This document shows, piece by piece, positions 35,236 to 43,065 of a stretch of DNA of 64,000 bases. Where the stretch lies: positions 1-64,000 of the forward strand of contig DASXWH010000077.1 in the NCBI GenBank assembly GCA_036503775.1, written 5' to 3'. The notes beneath the pieces are model-generated. The model ran no database searches and had not been told where the DNA came from. It saw only the letters and a list, made by a program, of their open reading frames with translations. The position numbers and the translations under genes are program-made. The number at the start of each line of letters is the position of its first letter. The stretch's first letter is position 1. The stretch comes from Ohtaekwangia sp036503775. Its GTDB lineage: Bacteria; Bacteroidota; Bacteroidia; Cytophagales; Cyclobacteriaceae.

Positions 35236-35918
35236 TCTTCACGCTCCTTCTGGCGTTGATTGCCGTTTCTGGCTACAGCCAGAAAACACGTTGGGTGAAA
35301 AGAAACAATCCGAATTATGATGAGAAAAAGCTCAGCTATGGCTTTATGATAGGCTTGCATACATCAACCTATCAGATCAAATATTCTGATAAATTCCTGG
35401 ATTTAAATGCACTTCATTCCGTAACACCAGATTGGTCGGGTGGTTTTTCATTAGGGTTTATTGTCAACTATAAGCTGGCTGATTTTTTTGATCTGAGACT
35501 CACACCGAAGGTCGGGTTTTATGAAAACAGGCTCCAATACCGTTATGTCGATGGCACTCCCATGAAACAGGTTCTCATTGAAACTACCATGGTAGAATTT
35601 CCGCTGTTGTTGAAATATAAGTCTGAGCGTAGAGGTAATATCCGCATGTATATGATTGGCGGTGTAAACCCAGCGATTGAAGCTTCAGGCAGGAAGAACA
35701 TTGAAGAAGGTGATGAAACGCTTGAATTGATAGATTCAAACATCAGTCTTGAAGCTGGATTCGGCTTTGACTTATATTACCCGCTTTTTAAATTTTCTCC
35801 TGAGCTCAGGTTTTCACGCGGTATTGTTAACATACTTGATAATACAACCAACACATTGGGAGAACCTTTGCAACGCGTGAACACCAACACGATTACTCTT
35901 TACCTTCTATTTCAGTAA
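35184..35918 (+). CDS. porT: PorT-like outer membrane beta-barrel protein (T9SS-associated)
   Basis: A 244-residue protein with an N-terminal signal sequence preceded by a longer basic stretch (KIIFTLLLALIAVSGYSQ, cleavage near residue 32). Outer-membrane beta-strand patterns follow, including KLSYGFMIGLHTSTYQIKYS, a terminal KFSPELRFSRGIVNI and a final NTITLYLLFQ. The PorT family is needed for type IX secretion, and the position directly after ubiE agrees with that call as I recall it from other Bacteroidota. The only ATG start overlaps ubiE by 52 nt. The SDR gene follows after 2 nt. Confidence 0.8.
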   Translation: MQVTHIRYKFYIHGFKIIFTLLLALIAVSGYSQKTRWVKRNNPNYDEKKLSYGFMIGLHTSTYQIKYSDKFLDLNALHSVTPDWSGGFSLGFIVNYKLADFFDLRLTPKVGFYENRLQYRYVDGTPMKQVLIETTMVEFPLLLKYKSERRGNIRMYMIGGVNPAIEASGRKNIEEGDETLELIDSNISLEAGFGFDLYYPLFKFSPELRFSRGIVNILDNTTNTLGEPLQRVNTNTITLYLLFQ

Positions 35919-35920
35919 AC

Positions 35921-36676
35921 ATGTCTCAGCGAATTGTTTTGCTTACGGGAGCATCATCAGGAATTGGTGAAGCTACCGCCCGATTACTGGCAAAAAATAA
36001 TTTCAGTATCATTCTCTGCGGAAGAAGAGAAGAACGACTACTCGCTTTAAAAAAGGAATTGGAAGCATTTACATCAATAACACATCTTGTTTTTGATGTT
36101 CGTGATCAGCAGCAAGTCAAAAAATCGATTTCATTCCTGCCGCCTCAATGGAAGGATATTGATATTCTTATCAACAATGCAGGCAATGCACATGGGCTGT
36201 CACCGATACAAACCGGCAGCCTGGAAGATTGGGATGCGATGATTGATATAAATGTCAAAGGCCTGCTTTATGTTTCGAAAGAAATAATTCCAGGAATGAC
36301 GGAACGGAAGGGAGGCCATATTATTAACCTGGGTTCGATCGCAGGAAAGGAAGTATATCCAAATGGTAATGTTTACTGCGCCAGCAAATTTGCTGTAGAT
36401 GCTTTAACACAAGGTATGCGGATGGATTTGAATCCATATGGTATAAAAGTAACGTCAATCAACCCGGGGCTGGTCGAGACAGAGTTTGCATTAGTGAGAT
36501 TTAAAGGAGATCAGGAAAAGGCTTCTTTGGTCTACAGAGGAATGAAACCACTGGTAGGAGAAGACATAGCGGATATTATCCTATACGTTCTGAAATCTCC
36601 CGCGCACGTTCAGTTGGCAGATATTACGGTTTTCCCAACCGCACAGGCGAGCAGTACCCTGGTAAAGCGGAATTAA
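35921..36676 (+). CDS. Short-chain dehydrogenase/reductase (YdfG-like)
   Basis: A 251-residue classical SDR. NADP site TGASSGIGEATARLLAKNNF at the N-terminus; the NNAG motif in LINNAGNAHGLSP; catalytic Ser in INLGSIAGKEVYPNG and Tyr-x3-Lys in VYCASKFAVDALTQGMRMDL. It resembles serine/3-hydroxy acid dehydrogenases of the YdfG group. The gene follows the PorT-like gene by 2 nt. Its stop shares a TTAA with the stop of the convergent hydrolase gene. Confidence 0.93.
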   Translation: MSQRIVLLTGASSGIGEATARLLAKNNFSIILCGRREERLLALKKELEAFTSITHLVFDVRDQQQVKKSISFLPPQWKDIDILINNAGNAHGLSPIQTGSLEDWDAMIDINVKGLLYVSKEIIPGMTERKGGHIINLGSIAGKEVYPNGNVYCASKFAVDALTQGMRMDLNPYGIKVTSINPGLVETEFALVRFKGDQEKASLVYRGMKPLVGEDIADIILYVLKSPAHVQLADITVFPTAQASSTLVKRN

Positions 36677-37329
36677 TTGATAAGTGAGAGGAGCGTAGGT
36701 TCATGAATTTCATGGCCACCATCAAATTCAATTTGATCGGGAATGATCTCCAGTTGCTGAGATAATTCTTTCATTTCTGTGAACCGGTTGTCTGTCAGGA
36801 ATGGATCTGACTTTCCGTAAACCAGAATCGTTCGTTTATCTTTTAAAATCTTTTTACCGGATTCAAAATTCATGTCAGGCGGAAAGACTCCAGACCATAA
36901 GATCAGTCTTTTGAAATCTGATTTTCCATCTAAAGCCCACCGTGAAGCCGTAGCCGCTCCCTGAGAAAATCCAACAATAGAAACGGGGATTGAATGTATT
37001 TTTATTTCGGAAGCATACAACGCGTTCAAATAAGCCAGGTAGTTCTCTATGTCCATTAACCGATTCTCCCGTGTCATCCAGGTGGCACCTACGCGGTTGT
37101 TTCCGGTTTGCATTCGTTTGGTAACGTCTTCTAAATAAAAACGTGATAATCCCTCAGGAGCGATAACACAGATGTCGTGCTCACCTAGTGTTTTGAATTT
37201 TTTGATGAAGTGTTCTGCGAGCTGACCATACCCGTGAATAACAAACCATACCTGCTTTGTCTTTTCAGTAAGGGTTCCGATTTTGAAATAGCGGGCCTTG
37301 CAGGAGAATAAAAGTTCATGGGATTCCAT
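36673..37329 (-). CDS. Alpha/beta hydrolase (phospholipase/carboxylesterase-like)
   Basis: A 218-residue alpha/beta hydrolase. The nucleophile elbow is SIVGFSQGAATASRWAL (Ser in GFSQG); the acid is probably in VYGKSDPFLT and the His in FDGGHEIHEP. The pattern agrees with the carboxylesterase/phospholipase type 2 group. It overlaps the convergent SDR gene by 4 nt and is preceded by the terminator of the secreted protein gene at 37351-37373. Confidence 0.88.
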   Translation of the reverse strand: MESHELLFSCKARYFKIGTLTEKTKQVWFVIHGYGQLAEHFIKKFKTLGEHDICVIAPEGLSRFYLEDVTKRMQTGNNRVGATWMTRENRLMDIENYLAYLNALYASEIKIHSIPVSIVGFSQGAATASRWALDGKSDFKRLILWSGVFPPDMNFESGKKILKDKRTILVYGKSDPFLTDNRFTEMKELSQQLEIIPDQIEFDGGHEIHEPTLLSLIN

Positions 37330-37340
37330 ACTATAAGATT

Positions 37341-37373
37341 AAAATAAAAAAGCCTTCCGTTTTGCGGAAGGCT
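37341..37373 (-). terminator. Terminator of the lipoprotein/secreted protein operon
   Basis: On the minus strand, AGCCTTCCG / CGGAAGGCT (9-bp stem, 5-nt loop) is followed by a T-rich run. It lies 22 nt past the stop at 37395. Confidence 0.85.
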
Positions 37374-37394
37374 CTATGTTTATTGCTTAAGCTC

Positions 37395-37814
37395 TTATCT
37401 TTTGAAACCTAATGCGCTACCACCACAATTGGTAGTTGATCCATCAAAGGTATACTGGATGTAATAGATACCTGTAGTATTGCAAGGATAAGCAATGGCT
37501 GCTACAAATTGTCCATTCACTTTGCTGGTTGCTACTTTATTGCGGTTTGAATCAAACAGACTCACTACAATACCATCGGTAGGCTGAGCTGCGGCACAGA
37601 TGTTTATCATGTATTGAGTACCCTTCGTAAATACATAGGAATATTCAACAAAGTCCTTTGCACCTTTTTCAATTTTATAGCTTTTCAAAAAGTTGAAACC
37701 TGTGGCCAGCTTGGGAATGCACTGGTTGCTCATGGCTTCCGCATTACACTGTCCAATAACTTCCAGGGTGCTGAGAACGCAAACGGATAGGACAATAAAA
37801 ATTAACTTTTTCAT
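37395..37814 (-). CDS. Small secreted protein of unknown function
   Basis: A 139-residue protein with a signal peptide (MKKLIFIVLSVCVLSTLEVI), then a compact domain with several Cys (QCNAEAMSNQC, MINICAAAQP, IAYPCNTTGIYYIQ, NCGG) that probably form disulfides. The region around DGIVVSLFDSNRNKVATSKV and TGIYYIQYTF recalls beta-sandwich pre-peptidase C-terminal-like domains, but I do not recognise a named family. The ATG at 37812-37814 is chosen since the signal peptide starts there. It starts 20 nt after the lipoprotein gene and is probably co-transcribed with it. Confidence 0.78.
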   Translation of the reverse strand: MKKLIFIVLSVCVLSTLEVIGQCNAEAMSNQCIPKLATGFNFLKSYKIEKGAKDFVEYSYVFTKGTQYMINICAAAQPTDGIVVSLFDSNRNKVATSKVNGQFVAAIAYPCNTTGIYYIQYTFDGSTTNCGGSALGFKR

Positions 37815-37834
37815 AGGGCTCCTCATTATGACGC

Positions 37835-38734
37835 TTATGATATGATTTTACTTCTGATGTTTGATGTTACGGTGCGGATATTAGCAATATCCTCGGGTGT
37901 AATATCAATAGTACTTGTACTATTGTCTTTGATGACCATTACACCATCAACAATTTCGAATGTTGATTCTTTGTAGGTATAGGTGATGTTAACCTTGTCA
38001 TATATTTTCTTCAGTTCCTCCATGTCAGTCAACAATGATGCCATGTTTTGGTCAGTCTCTTTGTAGAAGGATAACAAAAGCATGATGTTTTCAAGGATAA
38101 TCTTCTGTTCACCAATGGTTTCCTTCAATTCTTTATTCTCCGGATTGGCAGCTGCAGTTTCACAGGTAATGTGCAATGCTTCCAGCCATCCACCCGTCAG
38201 GAAAAGGACACTAAGATTCGCCCTGCCCTGAGTTTGAAGGTATTGGTTGATGGTATTGAAATTTTGTGTGGTGATCAGCAGAAGAGAATCCAGATTTTTG
38301 CTGTTTGTGGCGAGACGACCGATGGTTTCAATGTCAAAAAACTGGCCGATACTAAGACCGTTAGCCAACTCCTTAATAGATGCCATATACTTCACGCCAT
38401 CTTGATTCTGTTCATAGATATTGGTGTAACCCAGGTCAGTTCCATAAACGCCCAGGTTAAGCGCTTTTTTATAGTTGCTATTGTATTTGGAAGTGTTATC
38501 AGCTGAATTCAGGTAACTACTGTTGTATTTCTTACCTGATTCCTTTAGCAGTACAGATATCTCCAGTGGGCTGGGCACCTGTTGCAGAATGCTGCCAATC
38601 ACCTCATTGGAGATGGATGGTCCTTCAGACTTGGCTGAATCTAGCCCCTCCAGAAACGCCTGGTCATCGGATTTTTTACCGGATCCGCATGCGCTGAAGA
38701 GTGCTAGTATTAGCCCGATTATAACAATTCTCAT
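37835..38734 (-). CDS. Conserved-type lipoprotein of unknown function
   Basis: A 299-residue lipoprotein: signal MRIVIIGLILALFSACGSGK with the lipobox LFSAC (Cys16), then a mostly helical soluble domain rich in Ser, Asn and Leu (YLNSADNTSKYNSNYKKALN, FFDIETIGRLATNSKNLDSL, GWLEALHITCETAA, EELKKIYDKVNITYTY). I recognise no enzyme motif. A good promoter (38756-38786) precedes it. The small secreted Cys-rich protein gene follows, and both may act together in the periplasm or at the outer membrane. Confidence 0.8.
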   Translation of the reverse strand: MRIVIIGLILALFSACGSGKKSDDQAFLEGLDSAKSEGPSISNEVIGSILQQVPSPLEISVLLKESGKKYNSSYLNSADNTSKYNSNYKKALNLGVYGTDLGYTNIYEQNQDGVKYMASIKELANGLSIGQFFDIETIGRLATNSKNLDSLLLITTQNFNTINQYLQTQGRANLSVLFLTGGWLEALHITCETAAANPENKELKETIGEQKIILENIMLLLSFYKETDQNMASLLTDMEELKKIYDKVNITYTYKESTFEIVDGVMVIKDNSTSTIDITPEDIANIRTVTSNIRSKIIS

Positions 38735-38755
38735 AGCTATAAAATTATACGTTTA

Positions 38756-38786
38756 CAAAGTTAAAAATTCAGCGTTCCCGGCCAAA
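38756..38786 (-). promoter_or_regulatory. Promoter of the lipoprotein operon
   Basis: On the minus strand, TTTG (38783-38786), 19 nt, then TAACTTTG (38756-38763): both boxes match the Bacteroidota consensus exactly. The ATG lies 21 nt downstream. It separates this unit from the ABC fusion gene that ends at 38806. Confidence 0.65.
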
Positions 38787-38805
38787 AAGTTACCTGTATA
38801 TGGCT

Positions 38806-41800
38806 TTATTTCTTTTTGGTAAGGGTCACCTTCGAAAGGCTTACTTTACCCGGAACCTTTTCAAATGACTCGATTAATTTACGCAAAAGCTCAAAGTACA
38901 GCGTTATATACAGCATGGCTGTCATAATCCAGATTACCAAAACGTCAAAAAGGTACGTGCTGAATTTAATGCCAAACAATTCCTTTGACGGAGCAAAGAA
39001 GTGAGTCCGGTAATCCAGCGGACCTTCCGGTCTGGGCTCTATGAAGATAGGGTTGATCTGTTGGATCAACTGACCATCAAATTCAATGATTCTTTCCTTT
39101 TCTGAGACATTCTTCACCAGGTCAGCCAGACTTTCATTGTAATACCGGTTTTTATACTCGTTCATCTTATAGTCTGTTCCTTTTTCATTTTCCAGCTTAA
39201 AGATGATCGATTCCTTTTCAGTAACGGCCCGGTTGTAGGCGTCCTGGTAAAACTTCTTATACCCGTTTAGAAATTCTTCAAACCTGCGATTGAAGTCCGG
39301 TGTGAACTTTGACAATGACCAGTGATCTTCTGTCAGATCTTTTTCGAATCCTTTTTTATAGTAATCATTTTGCAGGCTCTTCCGGATCACGTTTAATTCC
39401 TTCTCCAGAACAACCTTGATAGAATCACCCTTTTCATCCAGATTGTCTGCTATGTACCTGCGTTTCTTCTCCAGTTCATCGGCCATAAATGAAGATTTGA
39501 AATCAGCCTGAGCCTCATACTTTTCATAGGTATAGTAAGGCTTTTCATAGGTATTGTTTGTGAACTGATACACGGCTATTGCTTCATACGCCCACCGTGA
39601 AGCCATCATGTCTGCCACAATGGGCACCTTACCTTTCGTGCTGATAAGGTCATTCAGCTTGTCAAAACTGAAAAGTAAACCACTCAGGATCATCTGAGGA
39701 ATCAGCAACAGGGGAATCATGACATACACCGTTACAGCTGAATTGAATGCTGAAGAAATATTCAATCCCAGCACGTTTGCCAGACAGGAAGTGGTGAACA
39801 ACACGAACCAGAAGGGGAGCAACATGCTCCATTCGATTTCCAGTATGGCATTCCCAATGAGTACAAAAGAGAATGTCTGAATGGCAGACATAGTGAAGAG
39901 GATAAAGACCTTAGACATCAGGTAACTGTTCCAGCTCAGGTTGAGGAAGGATTCCCTGCGCAGTATTTTCCGGTCTCTGATGATCTCTTCAGCACTGACT
40001 GTTAAACCCATAAACAGGGCTACAATGATGCTCATGAGCATAAATGCAGGAAAGTTCTCATTGAATCTGAAAACATACTCCTCGCCACCGGGTGCACTTT
40101 TGTATTTGATGATGAACGCCAGTATAATGGCAAGTAATGGTCCTTCCAGCAAATTGATAAGCAGGTATTGCTTGTTGCTAAGCTTGGAGAGAATATCCCG
40201 CGTGGCAAAAATAACAGACTGCTTTAGTTTGTTGGGAAGGTTCAATGAATGCGGAGGCTCTTCCTTAATGTCTTCTACCTTGCTGATCTTGAAGCGTTCT
40301 TTGTAGAGATCATACCATTGTGGAGGAGTGATCTTTCGCTTGTTGGTCGGCTGTCCGTATTCATCAACAACTTTTGCTTCAATGATGTTAAAGATCTGTT
40401 CAGGGTTAACGTTACCGCAGGTTTCGCATTGCCCGCGATTGCTGTCAACCTGATGGGTTGATTTCTTGAAGTAGGTTACGGCTTCAACCGGAGGGCCATA
40501 GTAAGCCGGGTAGCCACCGGTGTCCATGATCACCATCTTGTCAAACATTTTATAGATATCAGACGATGGTTGGTGAATAACCACGAATATCAACTTTCCT
40601 TTGAGCGACAATTCCTTCAGCAAGTCAATCACATTTTCTGAGTCACGTGAAGAAAGCCCGGATGTAGGTTCATCCAGAAAGAGAATGGCGGGTTCACGGA
40701 TTAACTCGAGGGCAATGTTAAGCCGTTTGCGCTGACCACCGCTAATGGTTTTGTCCAATGGATTTCCTACCCGAAGATCTTTACGCTGATCGAGTCCAAG
40801 ATTTTCCAATACTTCCATCACGCGCTTGTGAAGCTGCTCTTCTGTAAAGTCAGCAAAGCATAAGCGTGCGTTGTAGTATAAGTTCTGATAGACCGTGAGT
40901 TCTTCAATCAGCAGATCATCCTGTGAAACATAACCGATAACACCATGAATTTTATCTTTCTCGGTGTTGATGTCAAACCCGTTGATCAGAATTTGTCCCT
41001 GACTGGGTTTAACAAGTCCTGCCATTACATTGAGCAAGGTAGTTTTACCGGCACCGCTGGCCCCCATAATACCAATCAGTTTTCCGGGGCCTTCAGCGAT
41101 CAGCACGTTTCGCAATCCGATAGCGCCATTGGGGAATTTTAATTCATCAATAGTTACGTTGAAGGAAAGCTTGGTGGTCTTTAATTCTTCATTATAGTTG
41201 GCCACCAGGTCGCTATAGTAGAGGGCGTCACCGGCCTGAGTCTTGATGGTACTTCCGTGCGAGAACAGGTAGACGCGGTTAGGCTGCATGATGAACCCGT
41301 TCAAAACGTTGGATTCATCTCCGAGGTACTTGGTAAAGTACATCTCTACGCTGCGTACCCGCATAAAGATCAGGTTCCCCTGAATATGACCATGTACATG
41401 TTTATATACTTTTCCGGCTTCCGCCTTCTCGTCTGAGTTCAATAAGAGGATATCAGCCAGATTAATAGACCGGGCGTCTTCAGAAATAACAAAGCTTTCG
41501 ATCAGCTGATACTCATCCTGTACAATGTTAAATACCGTGGAGACGGTGTTGATAATCTCCATGCGCTGAGGCGTGAAGTTCTTGTCTGTACCAACAAGTT
41601 CCAGCAGTTTAATCAGTACAACTACTTTCTGTTTTTGGGTCAGGGTCTTGTTGATCTTTTTACAGATACCTAAGGTCTTAACTGAATCCTTTACAGAAGT
41701 TAGTTTGGATTTGCCCTCTTCTTCCTCTTTTCCATAACCTGAAAACTGATCGTACAGGTCCAGGTATTCTTTAACAGAATCCTGGTCAAGTTCGGTCTGA

Positions 41801-41904
41801 AAGAAAGTGATTACGAATTGGCGTTCACGTTCAGTAACCCCGCCATCCTGTTTTGTAATTATCGCAAAAAGTTGTGTGAGGGCTTTGAGTATTTCTTCAC
41901 TCAT
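38806..41904 (-). CDS. TerB-like / ABC ATPase / ABC-2 permease fusion protein
   Basis: A 1032-residue half-transporter of the ABCG layout (ATPase before permease). The N-terminal part (about 1-135) is helical with two TerB-like acidic repeats (KQDGGVTERERQFVITFF, VGTDKNFTPQRMEIINTV). A beta-rich section (about 165-240, NGFIMQPNRVYLFSHGSTIK) resembles an FHA-like regulatory domain. The ATPase has Walker A GASGAGKTT (281-289), signature ISGGQRKRLNIAL and Walker B ILFLDEPTSGLSS. About six membrane helices follow between roughly 580 and 1010, interrupted by a long charged soluble stretch. The substrate is unknown. A structured terminator-like element lies just upstream (41932-41999). Confidence 0.85.
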   Translation of the reverse strand: MSEEILKALTQLFAIITKQDGGVTERERQFVITFFQTELDQDSVKEYLDLYDQFSGYGKEEEEGKSKLTSVKDSVKTLGICKKINKTLTQKQKVVVLIKLLELVGTDKNFTPQRMEIINTVSTVFNIVQDEYQLIESFVISEDARSINLADILLLNSDEKAEAGKVYKHVHGHIQGNLIFMRVRSVEMYFTKYLGDESNVLNGFIMQPNRVYLFSHGSTIKTQAGDALYYSDLVANYNEELKTTKLSFNVTIDELKFPNGAIGLRNVLIAEGPGKLIGIMGASGAGKTTLLNVMAGLVKPSQGQILINGFDINTEKDKIHGVIGYVSQDDLLIEELTVYQNLYYNARLCFADFTEEQLHKRVMEVLENLGLDQRKDLRVGNPLDKTISGGQRKRLNIALELIREPAILFLDEPTSGLSSRDSENVIDLLKELSLKGKLIFVVIHQPSSDIYKMFDKMVIMDTGGYPAYYGPPVEAVTYFKKSTHQVDSNRGQCETCGNVNPEQIFNIIEAKVVDEYGQPTNKRKITPPQWYDLYKERFKISKVEDIKEEPPHSLNLPNKLKQSVIFATRDILSKLSNKQYLLINLLEGPLLAIILAFIIKYKSAPGGEEYVFRFNENFPAFMLMSIIVALFMGLTVSAEEIIRDRKILRRESFLNLSWNSYLMSKVFILFTMSAIQTFSFVLIGNAILEIEWSMLLPFWFVLFTTSCLANVLGLNISSAFNSAVTVYVMIPLLLIPQMILSGLLFSFDKLNDLISTKGKVPIVADMMASRWAYEAIAVYQFTNNTYEKPYYTYEKYEAQADFKSSFMADELEKKRRYIADNLDEKGDSIKVVLEKELNVIRKSLQNDYYKKGFEKDLTEDHWSLSKFTPDFNRRFEEFLNGYKKFYQDAYNRAVTEKESIIFKLENEKGTDYKMNEYKNRYYNESLADLVKNVSEKERIIEFDGQLIQQINPIFIEPRPEGPLDYRTHFFAPSKELFGIKFSTYLFDVLVIWIMTAMLYITLYFELLRKLIESFEKVPGKVSLSKVTLTKKK

Positions 41905-41931
41905 AGGCTAAAAAGCAATTTTATAAAGGTA

Positions 41932-41999
41932 TAAAAAAATATCGGTTACCAGCCATCGGAACCTGCTTGCAGGGTCCTTTCTATAGACTGGTAACCGAT
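41932..41999 (-). terminator. Nested-hairpin terminator-like element after siaC
   Basis: A 12-bp perfect outer stem (ATCGGTTACCAG at 41941-41952, CTGGTAACCGAT at 41988-41999) encloses a second hairpin of 9 bp with one mismatch. On the minus strand it is followed by T7. It probably ends the siaA-B-C transcript, and may also act as a leader of the ABC fusion gene that starts 37 nt on. Confidence 0.65.
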
Positions 42000-42030
42000 T
42001 ATGGGTGAGCTTGTTATAAGCTCCCTTTGT

Positions 42031-42393
42031 TTAGTACGTCTTGAATTCGAAGGGAATCTCAACGAGCTCTGAAAACTCCTGGCCGGCCTCTTCCATATCT
42101 TCGTCATCTTCGTGGAAATACCACAGTATTTTCATGCCCTTGATATCTTCCAATGACGACAATACATCCAGGATCAGTTTAGAGGATGCTGTATTAAAAT
42201 ACTCCAGCTTGAAAGTGAAGTCGGTGGATGGATTGGCATCACTACCATATTTTTCAATCCATTCCAGCACCGGACGATAAAATTCAGCAGAATCTTCCGG
42301 CAACGATCTCCCGGAGATTTCAAAGATTCCGTTTTTCTTATCGAGAATTATCTTCGGAGTATCTTCAGTTCCTTCCAGATTTAAAATTTCCAT
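42031..42393 (-). CDS. SiaC-family regulatory phosphoprotein (DUF1987)
   Basis: A 120-residue protein of the DUF1987/SiaC family: LEGTEDTPKIILDKKNGIFE, SGRSLPEDSAEFYRPVLEWI, FKLEYFNTASSKLILDVLSS and YFHEDDEDMEEAGQEFSELV. In Pseudomonas aeruginosa SiaC is a partner-switch protein, phosphorylated by SiaB and dephosphorylated by SiaA, that activates a diguanylate cyclase (SiaD). The candidate phospho-acceptor Ser/Thr lies in the FNTASSK segment, as in STAS-like anti-anti-sigma factors. It is the last gene of the operon, 27 nt after siaB. No SiaD-type cyclase is seen in the window, so its output partner is unknown. Confidence 0.92.
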   Translation of the reverse strand: MEILNLEGTEDTPKIILDKKNGIFEISGRSLPEDSAEFYRPVLEWIEKYGSDANPSTDFTFKLEYFNTASSKLILDVLSSLEDIKGMKILWYFHEDDEDMEEAGQEFSELVEIPFEFKTY

Positions 42394-42420
42394 GGTCAGT
42401 CTATTTAGTTATTCAATCAG

Positions 42421-42969
42421 TTATTCAGAGTCTCTTGGTACATTTACCTTCAGGCAAAAGAAACAATATTCGTTGTTCATATCCGGGAAGTCGAATTCAA
42501 GCTTTTCACCTGATTTCCTGGCCATATCAACAAAACCTAGTCCTGCACCTCCTTTGTCGGATATGGTTGTATTCTTGATGATGTCCTTGTAAAGATCTTT
42601 CAGGCCATCTTTATCGAGACCATTGATGCGGTCAAGTTTCTCTTTCAAACCCGCCACATTGGTTTTCCGGATCGGATTTCCAGACATGATACTGTAACGG
42701 TTAGACTCTCTGCCGATCAGAAAGATGGCAGCATGACTGCGTGTTTGTCCGTCTACCAGTTCATCGCTATGTTTTACAATGTTTTGGAGAGCCTCGACCA
42801 TTACGTTGAACACCTTTCGCTTGATGCTCGATTCTTCTCCCGAAGAGTCAAGGTTTCGCTCGGCCATGGACAGTATGGATTTGGTACTCTCCTGGGTGAA
42901 GTCACCCTGATAGACCAGAATCAGTTTCTGCGACATCATGGTGCGGTGCAGGTCATAAATAAAATTCAT
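42421..42969 (-). CDS. SiaB-family protein kinase
   Basis: A 182-residue histidine-kinase-like ATPase of the SiaB family (DUF6272): FIYDLHRTMMSQKLILVYQG and FTQESTKSIL at the N-terminus, the N-box-like VMVEALQNIVKHSDEL, and the G-box-like GGAGLGFVDMARKSG with FCLKVNV at the end. In P. aeruginosa SiaB phosphorylates SiaC. It sits between the SiaA-like phosphatase (96 nt) and the SiaC gene (27 nt) in the same order as the sia genes. Confidence 0.9.
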   Translation of the reverse strand: MNFIYDLHRTMMSQKLILVYQGDFTQESTKSILSMAERNLDSSGEESSIKRKVFNVMVEALQNIVKHSDELVDGQTRSHAAIFLIGRESNRYSIMSGNPIRKTNVAGLKEKLDRINGLDKDGLKDLYKDIIKNTTISDKGGAGLGFVDMARKSGEKLEFDFPDMNNEYCFFCLKVNVPRDSE

Positions 42970-43065
42970 GCTTCAGAAGATTAGATTAAAATTGCGGTTC
43001 ACTAAGTTAAAATTTATTTTTAATCAGACCGTCCAGGTTACTAAAAACATGGGGTAGGTCTCCTA

